Assembly: GCA_035649635.1 (NCBI GenBank)
Contig: DASRJE010000059.1
Span: 1-64,000 of the forward strand
DNA: 64,000 nucleotides
Direction of reading: 5' to 3'
DNA from: Gp6-AA40 sp035649635
GTDB taxonomy: Bacteria; Acidobacteriota; Vicinamibacteria; Vicinamibacterales; UBA2999
The position numbers and the translations under genes were made by a program. The notes beneath the pieces are model-generated. The model was not told the DNA's origin, did no database searches, and saw only the letters and a program-made list of their open reading frames with translations. Positions within the stretch are counted from its first letter, which is position 1. Every line of letters begins with the position of its first letter. This document shows positions 42,333-50,616 of this stretch, piece after piece.

Positions 42333-42520
42333 CATTGAAGATTTCATGATCTTTGATTGTTGATTCCTTGTTGATTGTTGATTGTTGATTGTCGATTTCT
42401 GATCGAACGGCCGCTTGTCGATTTAGCGATCGCCATCGATACAAACCCGCGACCAATCACGAATCAACAATCTTCAATCAACAACGCTTCGATAATCACA
42501 GATCAAAGATCAACAATGAA
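42333..42520. repeat. AT-rich TTGATTG-type foldback array, copy B
   Basis: It starts two bases after the CMD stop with ATTGAAGATTTCATGATC, homologous to ATTGAAGATTCGGCGATC in copy A near 22417. Left side: TTTGATTGTTGATTC and several TTGATTG units. Right side: AATCAACAATC, CAATCAACAAC and ATCAAAGATC. The two halves are largely complementary. The central GC-rich part (about 42400-42455) is non-repetitive. No gene. Confidence 0.85.
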
Positions 42521-43051
42521 TTACGGCCGCTGGCTCGCCGGCGGCGTAATCCCGTTGAGCCGGAGATAGACGACCATCTGGCCGTAGATATCCCAGGTGT
42601 GTCCCATATCGAAGTAGACGACGCGGACGCGATTCGACCCACCCATGAACCGGTCACCTCGCCCTGACACGGCGGGAGCGAGGAGGTCGTTGTCGCTCAT
42701 CGACTGCAACACCGTGGTCCCGAAATCGAACGAGGCCTCGAGCATCTTCAGGATCGCCGCCTTCCTCGTTTCCTTCATGTTGTAGGCGGGCGGCGGCACT
42801 TTGGAACCGAGACGGTTGATCTGATTCACGTTAGCTTCGACAACGTGCAGCACCTGTTCACCGAAATTCCGTTGCGGCGGGGTCGGCTTGAAGGTGAACT
42901 TCTCCTCGGGCATCGCCGCCGAGATCTTCATCATCGTGTCCTTCTGCATCGTCCAGTCGCGCAGCGTCCCCTGCTGCAGCGACAACGGCTGATCCTGAGC
43001 CGAGACCGCGACAACGCCGAGCAGCATGCAGAGGCCCAGAACGAATCGCAT
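42521..43051 (-). CDS. Secreted DinB-like protein
   Basis: This 176-aa protein starts at ATG 43051 with an AGAGGTGG SD. It has a signal peptide (FVLGLCMLLGVVAVSAQ) and a DinB four-helix bundle: RDWTMQKDTMMKISAAMPEE, NFGEQVLHVVEANVNQINRL, AILKMLEASFDFGTTVLQSM and VYFDMGHTWDIYGQMVVYLR. His is kept at two of the expected metal positions (QVLHVVE and MGHTWDIYGQ). Exported DinB proteins are frequent in Acidobacteria; their role is not known. It lies 10 bp downstream of purK but is unrelated to purine synthesis, so readthrough co-transcription is likely. Confidence 0.85.
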   Translation of the reverse strand: MRFVLGLCMLLGVVAVSAQDQPLSLQQGTLRDWTMQKDTMMKISAAMPEEKFTFKPTPPQRNFGEQVLHVVEANVNQINRLGSKVPPPAYNMKETRKAAILKMLEASFDFGTTVLQSMSDNDLLAPAVSGRGDRFMGGSNRVRVVYFDMGHTWDIYGQMVVYLRLNGITPPASQRP

Positions 43052-43061
43052 AAGTCCACCT

Positions 43062-44234
43062 CTAAGAAAGAAGTGCATCCCGCGCAGCTATGACCATGTC
43101 CTGTGCCTCCTGGACGGTACGCGCTGTCGCTGTCAGGTGGCCCATCTTCCGGCCCGGTCGCGGCTGCGTCTTGCCGTACAAGTGCAGCTTCACATCCGGA
43201 AACCGACAGGCCGCTGCCCAATTGGGCTCGCCCCCTGCCCAGAGATCCCCGAGCAAATTGGCCATGGCTGCCGGCTTCAGCAACTCCGTCGAGCCGAGTG
43301 GCAGGCCACAGATGGCCCGCACCTGTTGCTCGAATTGACTGGTCACGGCGGCGTCGAACGTCAGGTGTCCGGAGTTGTGCGGCCGCGGCGCCAGCTCGTT
43401 GACGAGCAGTTCACCGTCTGTCGTGACGAAGAACTCCACGCACAGCACGCCGACGTAGTCCATCGCCTCCAGGATTGCCCGGGCGATCTCACGTGCCCGC
43501 GTCGCGACAGGCGCTGGAATGAGCGCCGGCGCGGTGGTGACGTCGAGGATGTGATTACTGTGGCGGTTCTCGAACGGTGGATACTCGACGACGATGCCGT
43601 CGAGACCGCGTGCCGCGATCACCGAGATTTCCGCTTGCAGCGACACGAACTTCTCGATCAGGACTTCGCGCCTCTCGAGCGCGTTCCATACGCGCTCAAT
43701 CTCACTCGAACGCGTGATCTTGTGCTGGCCCTTGCCGTCGTATCCGAACGCCGCCGACTTGATCACAGCCGGCAGTCCAATCCTCTCGATTCCGTCTCGC
43801 AGCTCCGCCAACGTCGAGGCACGCGCGAACGGCACGGTAGGAAACCGGCGCTCCGATAGAAACGTCTTCTCGCGTCCGCGCTGTTGCGCGGTGTAGAGCG
43901 CGGCGCCCGAGGGTCGTACCGGCACCAGGTCATCGAGCGCATGCACGGCGGCGCTCGGCACGTTCTCGAACTCGAAGGTCACCACAGCGACGTCCTTCGC
44001 GAACGTGCGCAGCGCGTCCAAATCTTCGTAGGACGCCGTAATTTCACGATCGGCCACCTGCCCCGTCGGCGTGTCCTGATCGGGCGAGAACGTGTGGACA
44101 CGGTACCCCATGCGCCGGGCGGCAATCGTGAACATCCGCCCGAGCTGGCCGCTTCCGAGCACGCCCAGCGTCGCGCCCGGCGCAATGATCCGCGCTGGCG
44201 ACGCGGCGTCAGGCTGGGTTGAAGACGGCATCAT
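43062..44234 (-). CDS. purK: N5-carboxyaminoimidazole ribonucleotide synthase PurK
   Basis: This 390-aa ATP-grasp enzyme converts AIR, ATP and bicarbonate to N5-CAIR in purine synthesis. Signatures are LGVLGSGQLGRMFTIAARRMGY near the N-terminus, VAVVTFEFENVPSAA, LPAVIKSAAFGYDGKGQ (ATP-binding), FVSLQAEISVIAARG, and NELAPRPHNSGHLTFDAAVTSQFEQ with the catalytic metal-binding residues. The length is normal. Its start overlaps the purE stop by 4 bp, giving the standard purE-purK operon. The initial ATG has an adjacent alternative three bases later. Confidence 0.97.
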   Translation of the reverse strand: MMPSSTQPDAASPARIIAPGATLGVLGSGQLGRMFTIAARRMGYRVHTFSPDQDTPTGQVADREITASYEDLDALRTFAKDVAVVTFEFENVPSAAVHALDDLVPVRPSGAALYTAQQRGREKTFLSERRFPTVPFARASTLAELRDGIERIGLPAVIKSAAFGYDGKGQHKITRSSEIERVWNALERREVLIEKFVSLQAEISVIAARGLDGIVVEYPPFENRHSNHILDVTTAPALIPAPVATRAREIARAILEAMDYVGVLCVEFFVTTDGELLVNELAPRPHNSGHLTFDAAVTSQFEQQVRAICGLPLGSTELLKPAAMANLLGDLWAGGEPNWAAACRFPDVKLHLYGKTQPRPGRKMGHLTATARTVQEAQDMVIAARDALLS

Positions 44235-44716
44235 GGCAATCGATCCTGGCGAACTTTCTCCGTCTGCTCGACGCGAAACGCACGCAACTTCTCGCGCAAC
44301 TCAGGACGCGAATTCGAAAGGATAGAGACCGCCAGCAAGCCTGCGTTCGTGGCGCCTGGCTTCCCGATCGCCAGCGTTCCGACCGGCACTCCCCCCGGCA
44401 TCTGGACGATCGAGAGCAGCGAATCGAGACCTTGCAGCGCCGCGCTTTGCACCGGCACGCCCAGCACCGGGACGACGGAGTGAGCGGCCACCATGCCTGG
44501 CAAATGCGCAGCACCTCCAGCCCCCGCGATCAACACTTCGATTCCACGGGCCTCGGCACCCGACGCAAATTCAGCCATCCACACCGGGGTGCGATGCGCC
44601 GAGACAATGTGCTTTTCATAGGGAACGTCGAAACGCTCCAACACATCGACGGCATGCTGCATCGTCTCCCAATCGGAGGACGAACCCATGATGACGGCAA
44701 CAAGTGGTTCACTCAC
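44231..44716 (-). CDS. purE: N5-carboxyaminoimidazole ribonucleotide mutase PurE (class I)
   Basis: This 161-aa protein converts N5-CAIR to CAIR, the step after PurK. It carries the class I hallmarks VAVIMGSSSDWETMQHAVDVL, VSAHRTPVWMAEF (substrate-binding His) and VLIAGAGGAAHLPGMVAAHS, plus VLGVPVQSAALQGLDSLLSIVQMPGGVPV. The paired purK supports class I, not the AIR-carboxylating class II. It is the first gene of purEK. The divergent spacer to icd is only 62 bp and must hold both promoters; no purine riboswitch is visible there. Confidence 0.97.
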   Translation of the reverse strand: MSEPLVAVIMGSSSDWETMQHAVDVLERFDVPYEKHIVSAHRTPVWMAEFASGAEARGIEVLIAGAGGAAHLPGMVAAHSVVPVLGVPVQSAALQGLDSLLSIVQMPGGVPVGTLAIGKPGATNAGLLAVSILSNSRPELREKLRAFRVEQTEKVRQDRLP

Positions 44717-44778
44717 AAATCGGCAATGTTACCTGAATTGATAGACAATGAAACTTCCCATCGGCATTCCGGAGACAC

Positions 44779-47007
44779 ATGAGCACAGCAAAGATCATTT
44801 ACACACACACAGATGAAGCGCCCGCCCTCGCCACGTATTCGCTGCTCCCGATCGTTCAGGCCTTTACTCGGGCCGCAGGCATCGTTGTCGAGACGCGCGA
44901 CATTTCCCTCGCTGGCCGCATCCTGGCCGCCTTCCCGGAGAGCCTGACAGCTGAACGGCGACAGCCGGACGATCTCGCGGAACTCGGTGAGCTCGCCAAG
45001 ACGCCGCACGCCAACATCATCAAGCTGCCGAACATCAGCGCATCGATCCCACAACTGAAAGACGCGATCAAGGAGCTTCAGCAGCAGGGCTACGCGGTCC
45101 CCAATTACCCCGAGGATCCGCAAAACGATGAGGAGAAGAAGGCCAAGTCCAGGTACGCGAAGGTTCTTGGCAGCGCCGTCAACCCGGTGTTGCGTGAGGG
45201 AAATTCAGATCGCCGCGTGGCCACATCGGTAAAGCAGTACGCGAAGTCACATCCGCATTCGATGGGTCCCTGGAGCAGCAACTCCAGGTCGCACGTCTCC
45301 AGCATGACTGGCGGTGACTTCTACGCGAATGAGAAGTCGGCCGTGATAACCCAGGCCGGCAAGCTCAAGATCGAGCTCACTGACGGCAACGGGAAGGTCA
45401 CCGTTCTCAAGGAGGGCGTCGCGGTTACCGAAGGCGATGTGATCGGCGTATCGATGATGAGCCGGCGGGCGCTCGAGGAATTTTTCGCCAAGGAAATCGC
45501 CGACGCGAAATCCAAAGGCGTGTTGCTGTCGCTGCACCTGAAGGCAACGATGATGAAGGTGTCCGATCCGATCATGTTCGGGCACGCCGTCAGCGCGTAC
45601 TACCACGACGTGTTCGACAAGCACGCTGCCGTCTTTGAATCGCTTGGGGTGGATCCCGACAACGGAATCGGCGACGTCTACAAGAAGATCCAGGCACTTC
45701 CCGCAGAGCAGCGCGCCGCCATCGAGGCGGACCTGAAAGCGGCCTCTGCCAATCGGCCGGCACTTGCGATGGTCGATTCGGGCAAGGGCATCACCAACCT
45801 GCACGTGCCGAGCGACGTCATCATCGACGCGTCGATGCCCGCCGCGATCCGGGCGTCGGGACAGATGTGGGGGCCCGACGGCAAGCTGCATGACATGAAG
45901 GCCATGATTCCCGACCGCAGTTACGCCGGCATCTACCAGGCGACGATCGACGACTGCAAGCAGCACGGCGCGTTCGACGTCACGTCCATGGGAACCGTCT
46001 CCAACGTCGGCCTCATGGCGCAGAGCGCCGAGGAATACGGCTCGCACGACAAGACGTTCGAGATTCCCGCACAGGGAACCGTTCGAGTCTCCGATGCGAA
46101 CGGGCAGACGCTCTTCGAGCACGCCGTCGAGGAAGGCGACATCTGGCGCATGTGCCAGACGAGAGACTTGCCAATCAGAGACTGGGTGAAGCTCGCCGTG
46201 ACGCGCGCGCGGGCGACCGGCCACGCGGCGATCTTCTGGCTTGACGAGAACAGGGCTTACGACCGCAACGTCATCGAGAAGGCGCGACGTTACCTGAAGG
46301 ATCACGACACCGCGGGCCTCGACATCCAGATCCTGTCGCCGATCGAGGCAGTCCGGGCGACGCTGAAACGTATCCGCGCCGGCCTCGATACGATTTCGGT
46401 GACTGGAAACGTGCTGCGCGACTATCTCACCGATCTGTTTCCGATTCTCGAGCTCGGGACCAGCGCGAAGATGCTCTCCATCGTGCCGCTCCTCGATGGC
46501 GGCGGGCTGTACGAGACGGGCGCCGGTGGTTCGGCGCCCAAACACGTGCAGCAGTTCCTGCAGGAAAACTACCTGCGCTGGGATTCGCTGGGAGAGTTTC
46601 TGGCGCTGGCCGTGTCGATCGAGGATCTCGGAACCAAGACGGGAAATCCAAAGGCCCTCGTCGTTGCCGACGCGCTCGATCGAGCGAACGCGAAGATCCT
46701 CGACAACGACAAGTCACCGCAGCGCAAGGTCGGCGAGCTGGACAACCGCGGCAGCCACTTCTATCTCGCCATGTATTGGGCACGCGCGCTTGCGGATCAG
46801 TCGACGGATCCCGAGCTCCGGGTGCGCTTCGGCCGTGTCGCGAGCGAGCTCGAGGGCAACGAGGCGAAGATCGTCGGCGAATTGAATGGCGTCCAGCGGA
46901 AGCCCGTGCAGATAGGCGGCTACTACCACCCTGATCGGGCGCAGACGGCGCGAGCGATGCGCCCGAGCGCGACGCTCAACGCCATCATCGATGGGATGAA
47001 CTCGTAA
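44779..47007 (+). CDS. icd: NADP-dependent isocitrate dehydrogenase, monomeric type
   Basis: This 742-aa protein is the monomeric IDH form (about 80 kDa) that oxidatively decarboxylates isocitrate to 2-oxoglutarate in the TCA cycle and reduces NADP. Diagnostic stretches are IYTHTDEAPALATYSLLPIV, LGSAVNPVLREGNSDRRVA (substrate-binding Ser/Asn/Arg), SHPHSMGPWSSNSRSHV, and HDKTFEIPAQGTVRV. Length and motifs match the Azotobacter/Corynebacterium enzymes, not the homodimeric Icd. It is monocistronic: purEK is divergent upstream and an MBL gene converges downstream across a TTGGGAG repeat. Confidence 0.97.
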   Translation: MSTAKIIYTHTDEAPALATYSLLPIVQAFTRAAGIVVETRDISLAGRILAAFPESLTAERRQPDDLAELGELAKTPHANIIKLPNISASIPQLKDAIKELQQQGYAVPNYPEDPQNDEEKKAKSRYAKVLGSAVNPVLREGNSDRRVATSVKQYAKSHPHSMGPWSSNSRSHVSSMTGGDFYANEKSAVITQAGKLKIELTDGNGKVTVLKEGVAVTEGDVIGVSMMSRRALEEFFAKEIADAKSKGVLLSLHLKATMMKVSDPIMFGHAVSAYYHDVFDKHAAVFESLGVDPDNGIGDVYKKIQALPAEQRAAIEADLKAASANRPALAMVDSGKGITNLHVPSDVIIDASMPAAIRASGQMWGPDGKLHDMKAMIPDRSYAGIYQATIDDCKQHGAFDVTSMGTVSNVGLMAQSAEEYGSHDKTFEIPAQGTVRVSDANGQTLFEHAVEEGDIWRMCQTRDLPIRDWVKLAVTRARATGHAAIFWLDENRAYDRNVIEKARRYLKDHDTAGLDIQILSPIEAVRATLKRIRAGLDTISVTGNVLRDYLTDLFPILELGTSAKMLSIVPLLDGGGLYETGAGGSAPKHVQQFLQENYLRWDSLGEFLALAVSIEDLGTKTGNPKALVVADALDRANAKILDNDKSPQRKVGELDNRGSHFYLAMYWARALADQSTDPELRVRFGRVASELEGNEAKIVGELNGVQRKPVQIGGYYHPDRAQTARAMRPSATLNAIIDGMNS

Positions 47008-47036
47008 AAAGCGCTGAAACAAATCAACACCCAAGA

Positions 47037-47093
47037 CCCAACTCCCAAGCACCTGGTTGTCTTGGAAGTTGGAGGTTGGGGGTTGGGAGTTGA
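47037..47093. repeat. TTGGGAG heptamer foldback in a convergent spacer
   Basis: CCCAACTCCCAAG on the left and GGAAGTTGGAGGTTGGGGGTTGGGAGTTG on the right; CAACTCCCAA (47039-47048) and TTGGGAGTTG (47083-47092) are exact inverted copies. It separates the icd and MBL stops. The unit is the same as in the acylase insert and at 51965-51998. Confidence 0.8.
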
Positions 47094-47108
47094 CAGCGAA
47101 GCCCCCCT

Positions 47109-48515
47109 CTACTTCCCGACGAATTTCCGGAACTCCGCGAACGGCACCGCGCCGCGACCGTGAATCGGCGCAATCGTCGCCACGTTCAACTTCAACTTCT
47201 GCAACTCGTCGTACAACGCGACGGCGTTGGGCGGAGGCATTGGCGGAACCGGCGCGTTCGCAGGACCCGGGCTGTAGGCGTCCGCCTCGACGACGATCCT
47301 CGGACCCGGCAGATAGATCAACGTGTATTCGTTGGTGTGCGTATCGCCTGCCGTCGCGTAGATCTCGATCGTCTGTTTGCCGTCAGTGAGAATGTCCTTG
47401 CCGGTGACACCTTGCAGCATCGGCGCCTTTGCAGCCTTGCTCTGAGCATCGGGGCTGAGCGTCGCCGGCGCAACCAGTGTCTTCTCGAAGTAGGGCACGT
47501 TGGATTGATGCGTGACGACGGTTGCACCCTCTGCCACGTACGTACGCAGACCACCGCTGTGATCGAAGTGGTGATGCGTGGTCAGGACGTATTTCAGAGG
47601 CTTGTTCGGCACGAGCTTCTTGGCTTCGGCGATCACCGCCAGCGAGCGCGCTTCGTCGAGCGGCGCTTCGATCACGGCAACGTGGTCGTTGAATTCCACA
47701 ACCACGCTGTGATGGGAGCCGCCGGTAACGTGCCAGACGCCATTGGCCAGTTTGGCGCTCATCGTTTGCACGGCCGGCACCGTGGCGCTCGCGACGGCTT
47801 CCGGTACGGGAAGGTCGGCAGAGGCGTTGGGCATGACGCTGGTAATGTTCAGATCCCAGAGAGGAAAGCCTCCCTGTTCAATCAGGATCTTTGTCGGGAA
47901 CTGAACGCCGCTGAAGTCCTTGTAGTCGGAGTAGGTGGCGACCACATCGGTGTCACCCATGACCGGGTTGGGGACTTTCGTTGCGACCCTTGTCACATGG
48001 TTCTGAGCGTCGATCGTGCCATCGACCTTGTATTTGCCGAGGGTCGTGAACGACAGCTCGCTGGCGCCCTCCGTTTCAGACAGGGTCGCATTGCCCGCCG
48101 CGGCAGCAGCTTTCAAGAAGCCGTGGGGTGTCAGCCAAATGAACAGTTGCCGCTCCTCGGCGGTTGCCAGCTGCGGCGCCGGTCCATTGGGCCCGACGTT
48201 CCAGGCCTTGTCGCCATTGACCTGGGTGTTCTGCTGCTGGCCACCGAACGTGGGCTGCGCGAAGTTCATCTCGTCGCGGGCGGAGCGCTGCTCGTAGTTA
48301 ATCGAGCGCGTGTAGCTCGACATCTCGCGGCGAGGCCATTCTTGCCCGGCCGTGAGCGCCTGCCCGAAGAACGCATTCATTCCCGTGCCTGAGTACTGGA
48401 TTGAATTCACCGAGCCCATTGCCTGCTGGGCATCGCGCAGCACACTCGCGGCATCTCTCGGTGAGCTGCACGCGGCCATCACGAACGCGAGCGCCAGGCA
48501 TAGTCCTTTTGCCAT
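47109..48515 (-). CDS. MBL-fold metallohydrolase lipoprotein
   Basis: This 468-aa protein has a lipobox (LAFVMAAC, Cys16) and so is probably membrane-anchored in the periplasm. Residues 25-255 form a beta-rich N-terminal domain (SVLRDAQQAMGSVNSIQYSG onward). The C-terminal half is a metallo-beta-lactamase fold: GSHHSVVVEFNDHVAVIEAP, then the zinc motif THHHFDHSGG, ATVVTHQSN, TAGDTHTNEYTLIYLPGPRI and the final His in IAPIHGR. All expected metal ligands are present, so hydrolysis is likely. The closest characterised relatives are quorum-quenching-like and SoxH-like enzymes; the substrate is unknown. It converges with icd. Confidence 0.88.
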   Translation of the reverse strand: MAKGLCLALAFVMAACSSPRDAASVLRDAQQAMGSVNSIQYSGTGMNAFFGQALTAGQEWPRREMSSYTRSINYEQRSARDEMNFAQPTFGGQQQNTQVNGDKAWNVGPNGPAPQLATAEERQLFIWLTPHGFLKAAAAAGNATLSETEGASELSFTTLGKYKVDGTIDAQNHVTRVATKVPNPVMGDTDVVATYSDYKDFSGVQFPTKILIEQGGFPLWDLNITSVMPNASADLPVPEAVASATVPAVQTMSAKLANGVWHVTGGSHHSVVVEFNDHVAVIEAPLDEARSLAVIAEAKKLVPNKPLKYVLTTHHHFDHSGGLRTYVAEGATVVTHQSNVPYFEKTLVAPATLSPDAQSKAAKAPMLQGVTGKDILTDGKQTIEIYATAGDTHTNEYTLIYLPGPRIVVEADAYSPGPANAPVPPMPPPNAVALYDELQKLKLNVATIAPIHGRGAVPFAEFRKFVGK

Positions 48516-48530
48516 GAGGTTCTCCTTACT

Positions 48531-48599
48531 CGTAGGGCGGGTCCTGCTTTATGGACCCGCCGGGGAGGCCGGGTCTGAAGAGCAAGACCCGGCCTACGA
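48531..48599. repeat. Double CTACG-bounded hairpin element
   Basis: CGTAG, then GGCGGGTCC-TGCTTTAT-GGACCCGCC, then GGCCGGGTCT-GAAGAGCA-AGACCCGGCC and CTACGA. Two perfect stems of 9 and 10 bp are enclosed by complementary CGTAG/CTACG ends. It lies between the YVTN gene (stop at 48629) and the MBL gene (start 48515), both on the minus strand, and would separate the two transcripts. Confidence 0.8.
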
Positions 48600-48628
48600 C
48601 GCGATCGAATTACTTTAGCCGGACCCAA

Positions 48629-50026
48629 TTACGGAAGCATCGCGGTAATGTTTCGCTTCGGGACTTGTCCGACCGGAATGCGTGTCACCTCTTTGAGAGC
48701 GACGAGGTCCACGACCGACACGTTGTTCGACCCTGCATTGGCGACGTACGCGAACTTGCTGTCCGGCGTCAGCGTGACCCAGTCCGGCGACCTGCCGACA
48801 TCCACGCCACCGAGCAGCATGAGATCTGGCAGCGAGTACACGTAGACCGCGCTGTTCAGGCGGCTGTCGACCACGAGCCTCTTCCCGTCCGCCGTGACCG
48901 CCATACCGTGGGACGCATTACCGCCGGTCAACACCGGCTTCTTCCCCGGACCGAGCTTGGGCAGGTCGATCCGCCTGACCTCTTTGTGCGTCGCGAAATC
49001 GACTACGGCAAAGCCGTTGAGATCCGAGAGCTGAACGAACATGCGCTTGGTCGACCCATCGGTGTTGGTATCGAATGCCATGGGGCGCACACCGAGGTCG
49101 AACTCCATGACCCACGCGACCTCTTCGGTCCTGGCATCAATCGCCGTAGCCGTCTTGCCCGCAATGCTGCCGGCCACGACGTAGCGACCGTCTGGAGTCA
49201 CGTATGTGTTGTGGACGGCACCCTTGATCGGGATGCTCTTTGCCTTCGTCAGGGAGGCGGTATCAATCACATCCACCATACCAGGTTCCTCCCGAATGGC
49301 CACATAGACGCGCTTTCCGTCCTTGCCGATCGAGATGTTATTGGGATGACCGCTCAGCTGAATCTGGCTGGTGACGCGCAGCGTCCGGGCGTCGACGACA
49401 TCGAGCGTGCTGTCCGCCTCGTTGCTCACATAGATGCGACTGCCATCGGGCGCGCCCGCCGCACCGTGTCCCACTTCGATCCCTGTGATCTCACCAACGA
49501 CCTTGTTCGTGGCCGGATCGATGATGTGCACGTTGTCGCCGGCGCTGTTGGTCTGAATGATGCGGACCTTGCCCTTGATCGCTGACGGGCTATGCAGCGT
49601 GTCACCACGCACCCACGCCGCCATCGTCTGCCATTCGGGATCGTCTTTCGACGTCCAATGCTTACCGCCGTCGTGATGATCGTCGCCGCCAGCGCTCTCG
49701 GCCAGCGGATGCAGCAGCAATCGGCTGGCCGCAGGGTTGCCGGGGACGACCCGCGACTTGACGAGCTCGAAGTTCTTGCGCGAGTCCTCCTCGTTCCACG
49801 TTGCCGCCCCCTCGGGCAGCTTCTGCAGGCGCATGGGCGTACCAAAGGTGTGGCAGGAGACACAACGCGCGTTGCCGTCACGCTTGGTCGTGAAGATCGG
49901 CTGAATGCGCGTGCGGAAGTAATCGAAGTCGAGCGCGGGAGATGATTTGGACGCGGCTGGCTGCTGAGCCTGTGCCGGCGAGACGGCGGCGAGCACAACG
50001 GCGACAGCCAAGACGAAACGCGGCAT
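48629..50026 (-). CDS. Secreted YVTN-type beta-propeller with a c-type haem motif
   Basis: This 465-aa protein has a signal peptide (FVLAVAVVLAAVSPAQAQ). An N-terminal domain has one haem-attachment motif (CVSCHTFGTP), and a YVTN beta-propeller follows: NKVVGEITGIEVGHGAAGAPDG, RIYVSNEADSTLDVVDARTL, SIGKDGKRVYVAIRE, RYVVAGSIAGKTATAIDART and KFAYVANAGSNNVSVVDLVAL. A His-rich stretch (GGDDHHDGGKHW) precedes the propeller. The haem-plus-propeller layout resembles cytochrome cd1/NirN-like or 'cytochrome-linked surface' proteins, but the cd1 active-site residues are not visible. It may be a periplasmic electron carrier or binding protein. Confidence 0.85.
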   Translation of the reverse strand: MPRFVLAVAVVLAAVSPAQAQQPAASKSSPALDFDYFRTRIQPIFTTKRDGNARCVSCHTFGTPMRLQKLPEGAATWNEEDSRKNFELVKSRVVPGNPAASRLLLHPLAESAGGDDHHDGGKHWTSKDDPEWQTMAAWVRGDTLHSPSAIKGKVRIIQTNSAGDNVHIIDPATNKVVGEITGIEVGHGAAGAPDGSRIYVSNEADSTLDVVDARTLRVTSQIQLSGHPNNISIGKDGKRVYVAIREEPGMVDVIDTASLTKAKSIPIKGAVHNTYVTPDGRYVVAGSIAGKTATAIDARTEEVAWVMEFDLGVRPMAFDTNTDGSTKRMFVQLSDLNGFAVVDFATHKEVRRIDLPKLGPGKKPVLTGGNASHGMAVTADGKRLVVDSRLNSAVYVYSLPDLMLLGGVDVGRSPDWVTLTPDSKFAYVANAGSNNVSVVDLVALKEVTRIPVGQVPKRNITAMLP

Positions 50027-50107
50027 AAGGCCCTCCTGTGCGAGAGGGATTATGCGTCAGGTTGGCTGCCGCCGCACGATGGGATTGAGGCCTGGCAGGG
50101 ACCGCGA

Positions 50108-50465
50108 TTAATGCCGCGACGTGGCCCGGCGCTGGCGCCGGCGCGACGCGACGACGCTCGCGGCAAAGCCTGTCGAGAGCAGCAGCAGCGTGCCCGGCTC
50201 CGGCACGGTCGTCGGCTGTGGCTATACAGTCACTGCGCCGTTCGTCACCTGAGTCACCTGTATGTCCGACGGAAGGCCTTCGCCTCCTCCCGAGTCTTGC
50301 AGATAGTCGATGCTCGGAAAGGCTGGTGAAGCCAATGCTGATCTGAAACGCGAGCAGGTCAGCGACGTCGTCGACGTAGATGCCAACACTGAACGTGTCG
50401 CCCACCATCACGCTCTCCGCCGACGGAACTACATTGATGATCGCCGCCGAAGCCGGCGTGGACAA
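50108..50465 (-). pseudogene. Decayed PEP-CTERM (exosortase-target) protein gene
   Basis: Reading from 50465, the frame gives PASAAIINVVPSAESVMVGDTFSV and AFQISIGF, a cohesin-like start after a signal peptide. The frame then shifts to AFPSIDYLQDSGGGEGLP and QVTQVTNGAVTV, hits an in-frame TAG at 50222-50224, and continues as PTTVPEPGTLLLLSTGFAAS followed by VVASRRRQRRATSRH and a stop at 50108. The last part is a perfect PEP-CTERM sorting signal: VPEP, a hydrophobic segment and a basic tail. The signal peptide is cut off by a TAG upstream. At least one frameshift and one nonsense mutation make it non-functional. The rest of 50027-50616 holds only weak repeats and the M16 promoter region. Confidence 0.8.
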
Positions 50466-50616
50466 GCTCAGCCGGGACGCGGATCCTAGCCTCGTCCCCG
50501 AGGGGTTGCAGGCGGAAAACTCATTGATTCCTCAATGATTTATAAGTCTTCCTGCCCGCGTCCTTCGGTCTGCTCTAGAGGGGTAATTGGTAGAGAATTG
50601 AGTGACAGGAGGCCCC

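Noticed and set aside
44717..44778. Possible purine riboswitch before purE
   Set aside because: The divergent spacer is 62 bp and shows no aptamer-like paired structure.
45247..46545. 432-codon open frame on the minus strand
   Set aside because: It lies wholly opposite icd, which has clear family motifs; the product is low-complexity Arg/Val/His-rich, as expected for the antisense of GC-rich coding DNA.
47160..48392. 410-codon plus-strand frame
   Set aside because: Antisense to the MBL lipoprotein gene, with typical shadow composition.
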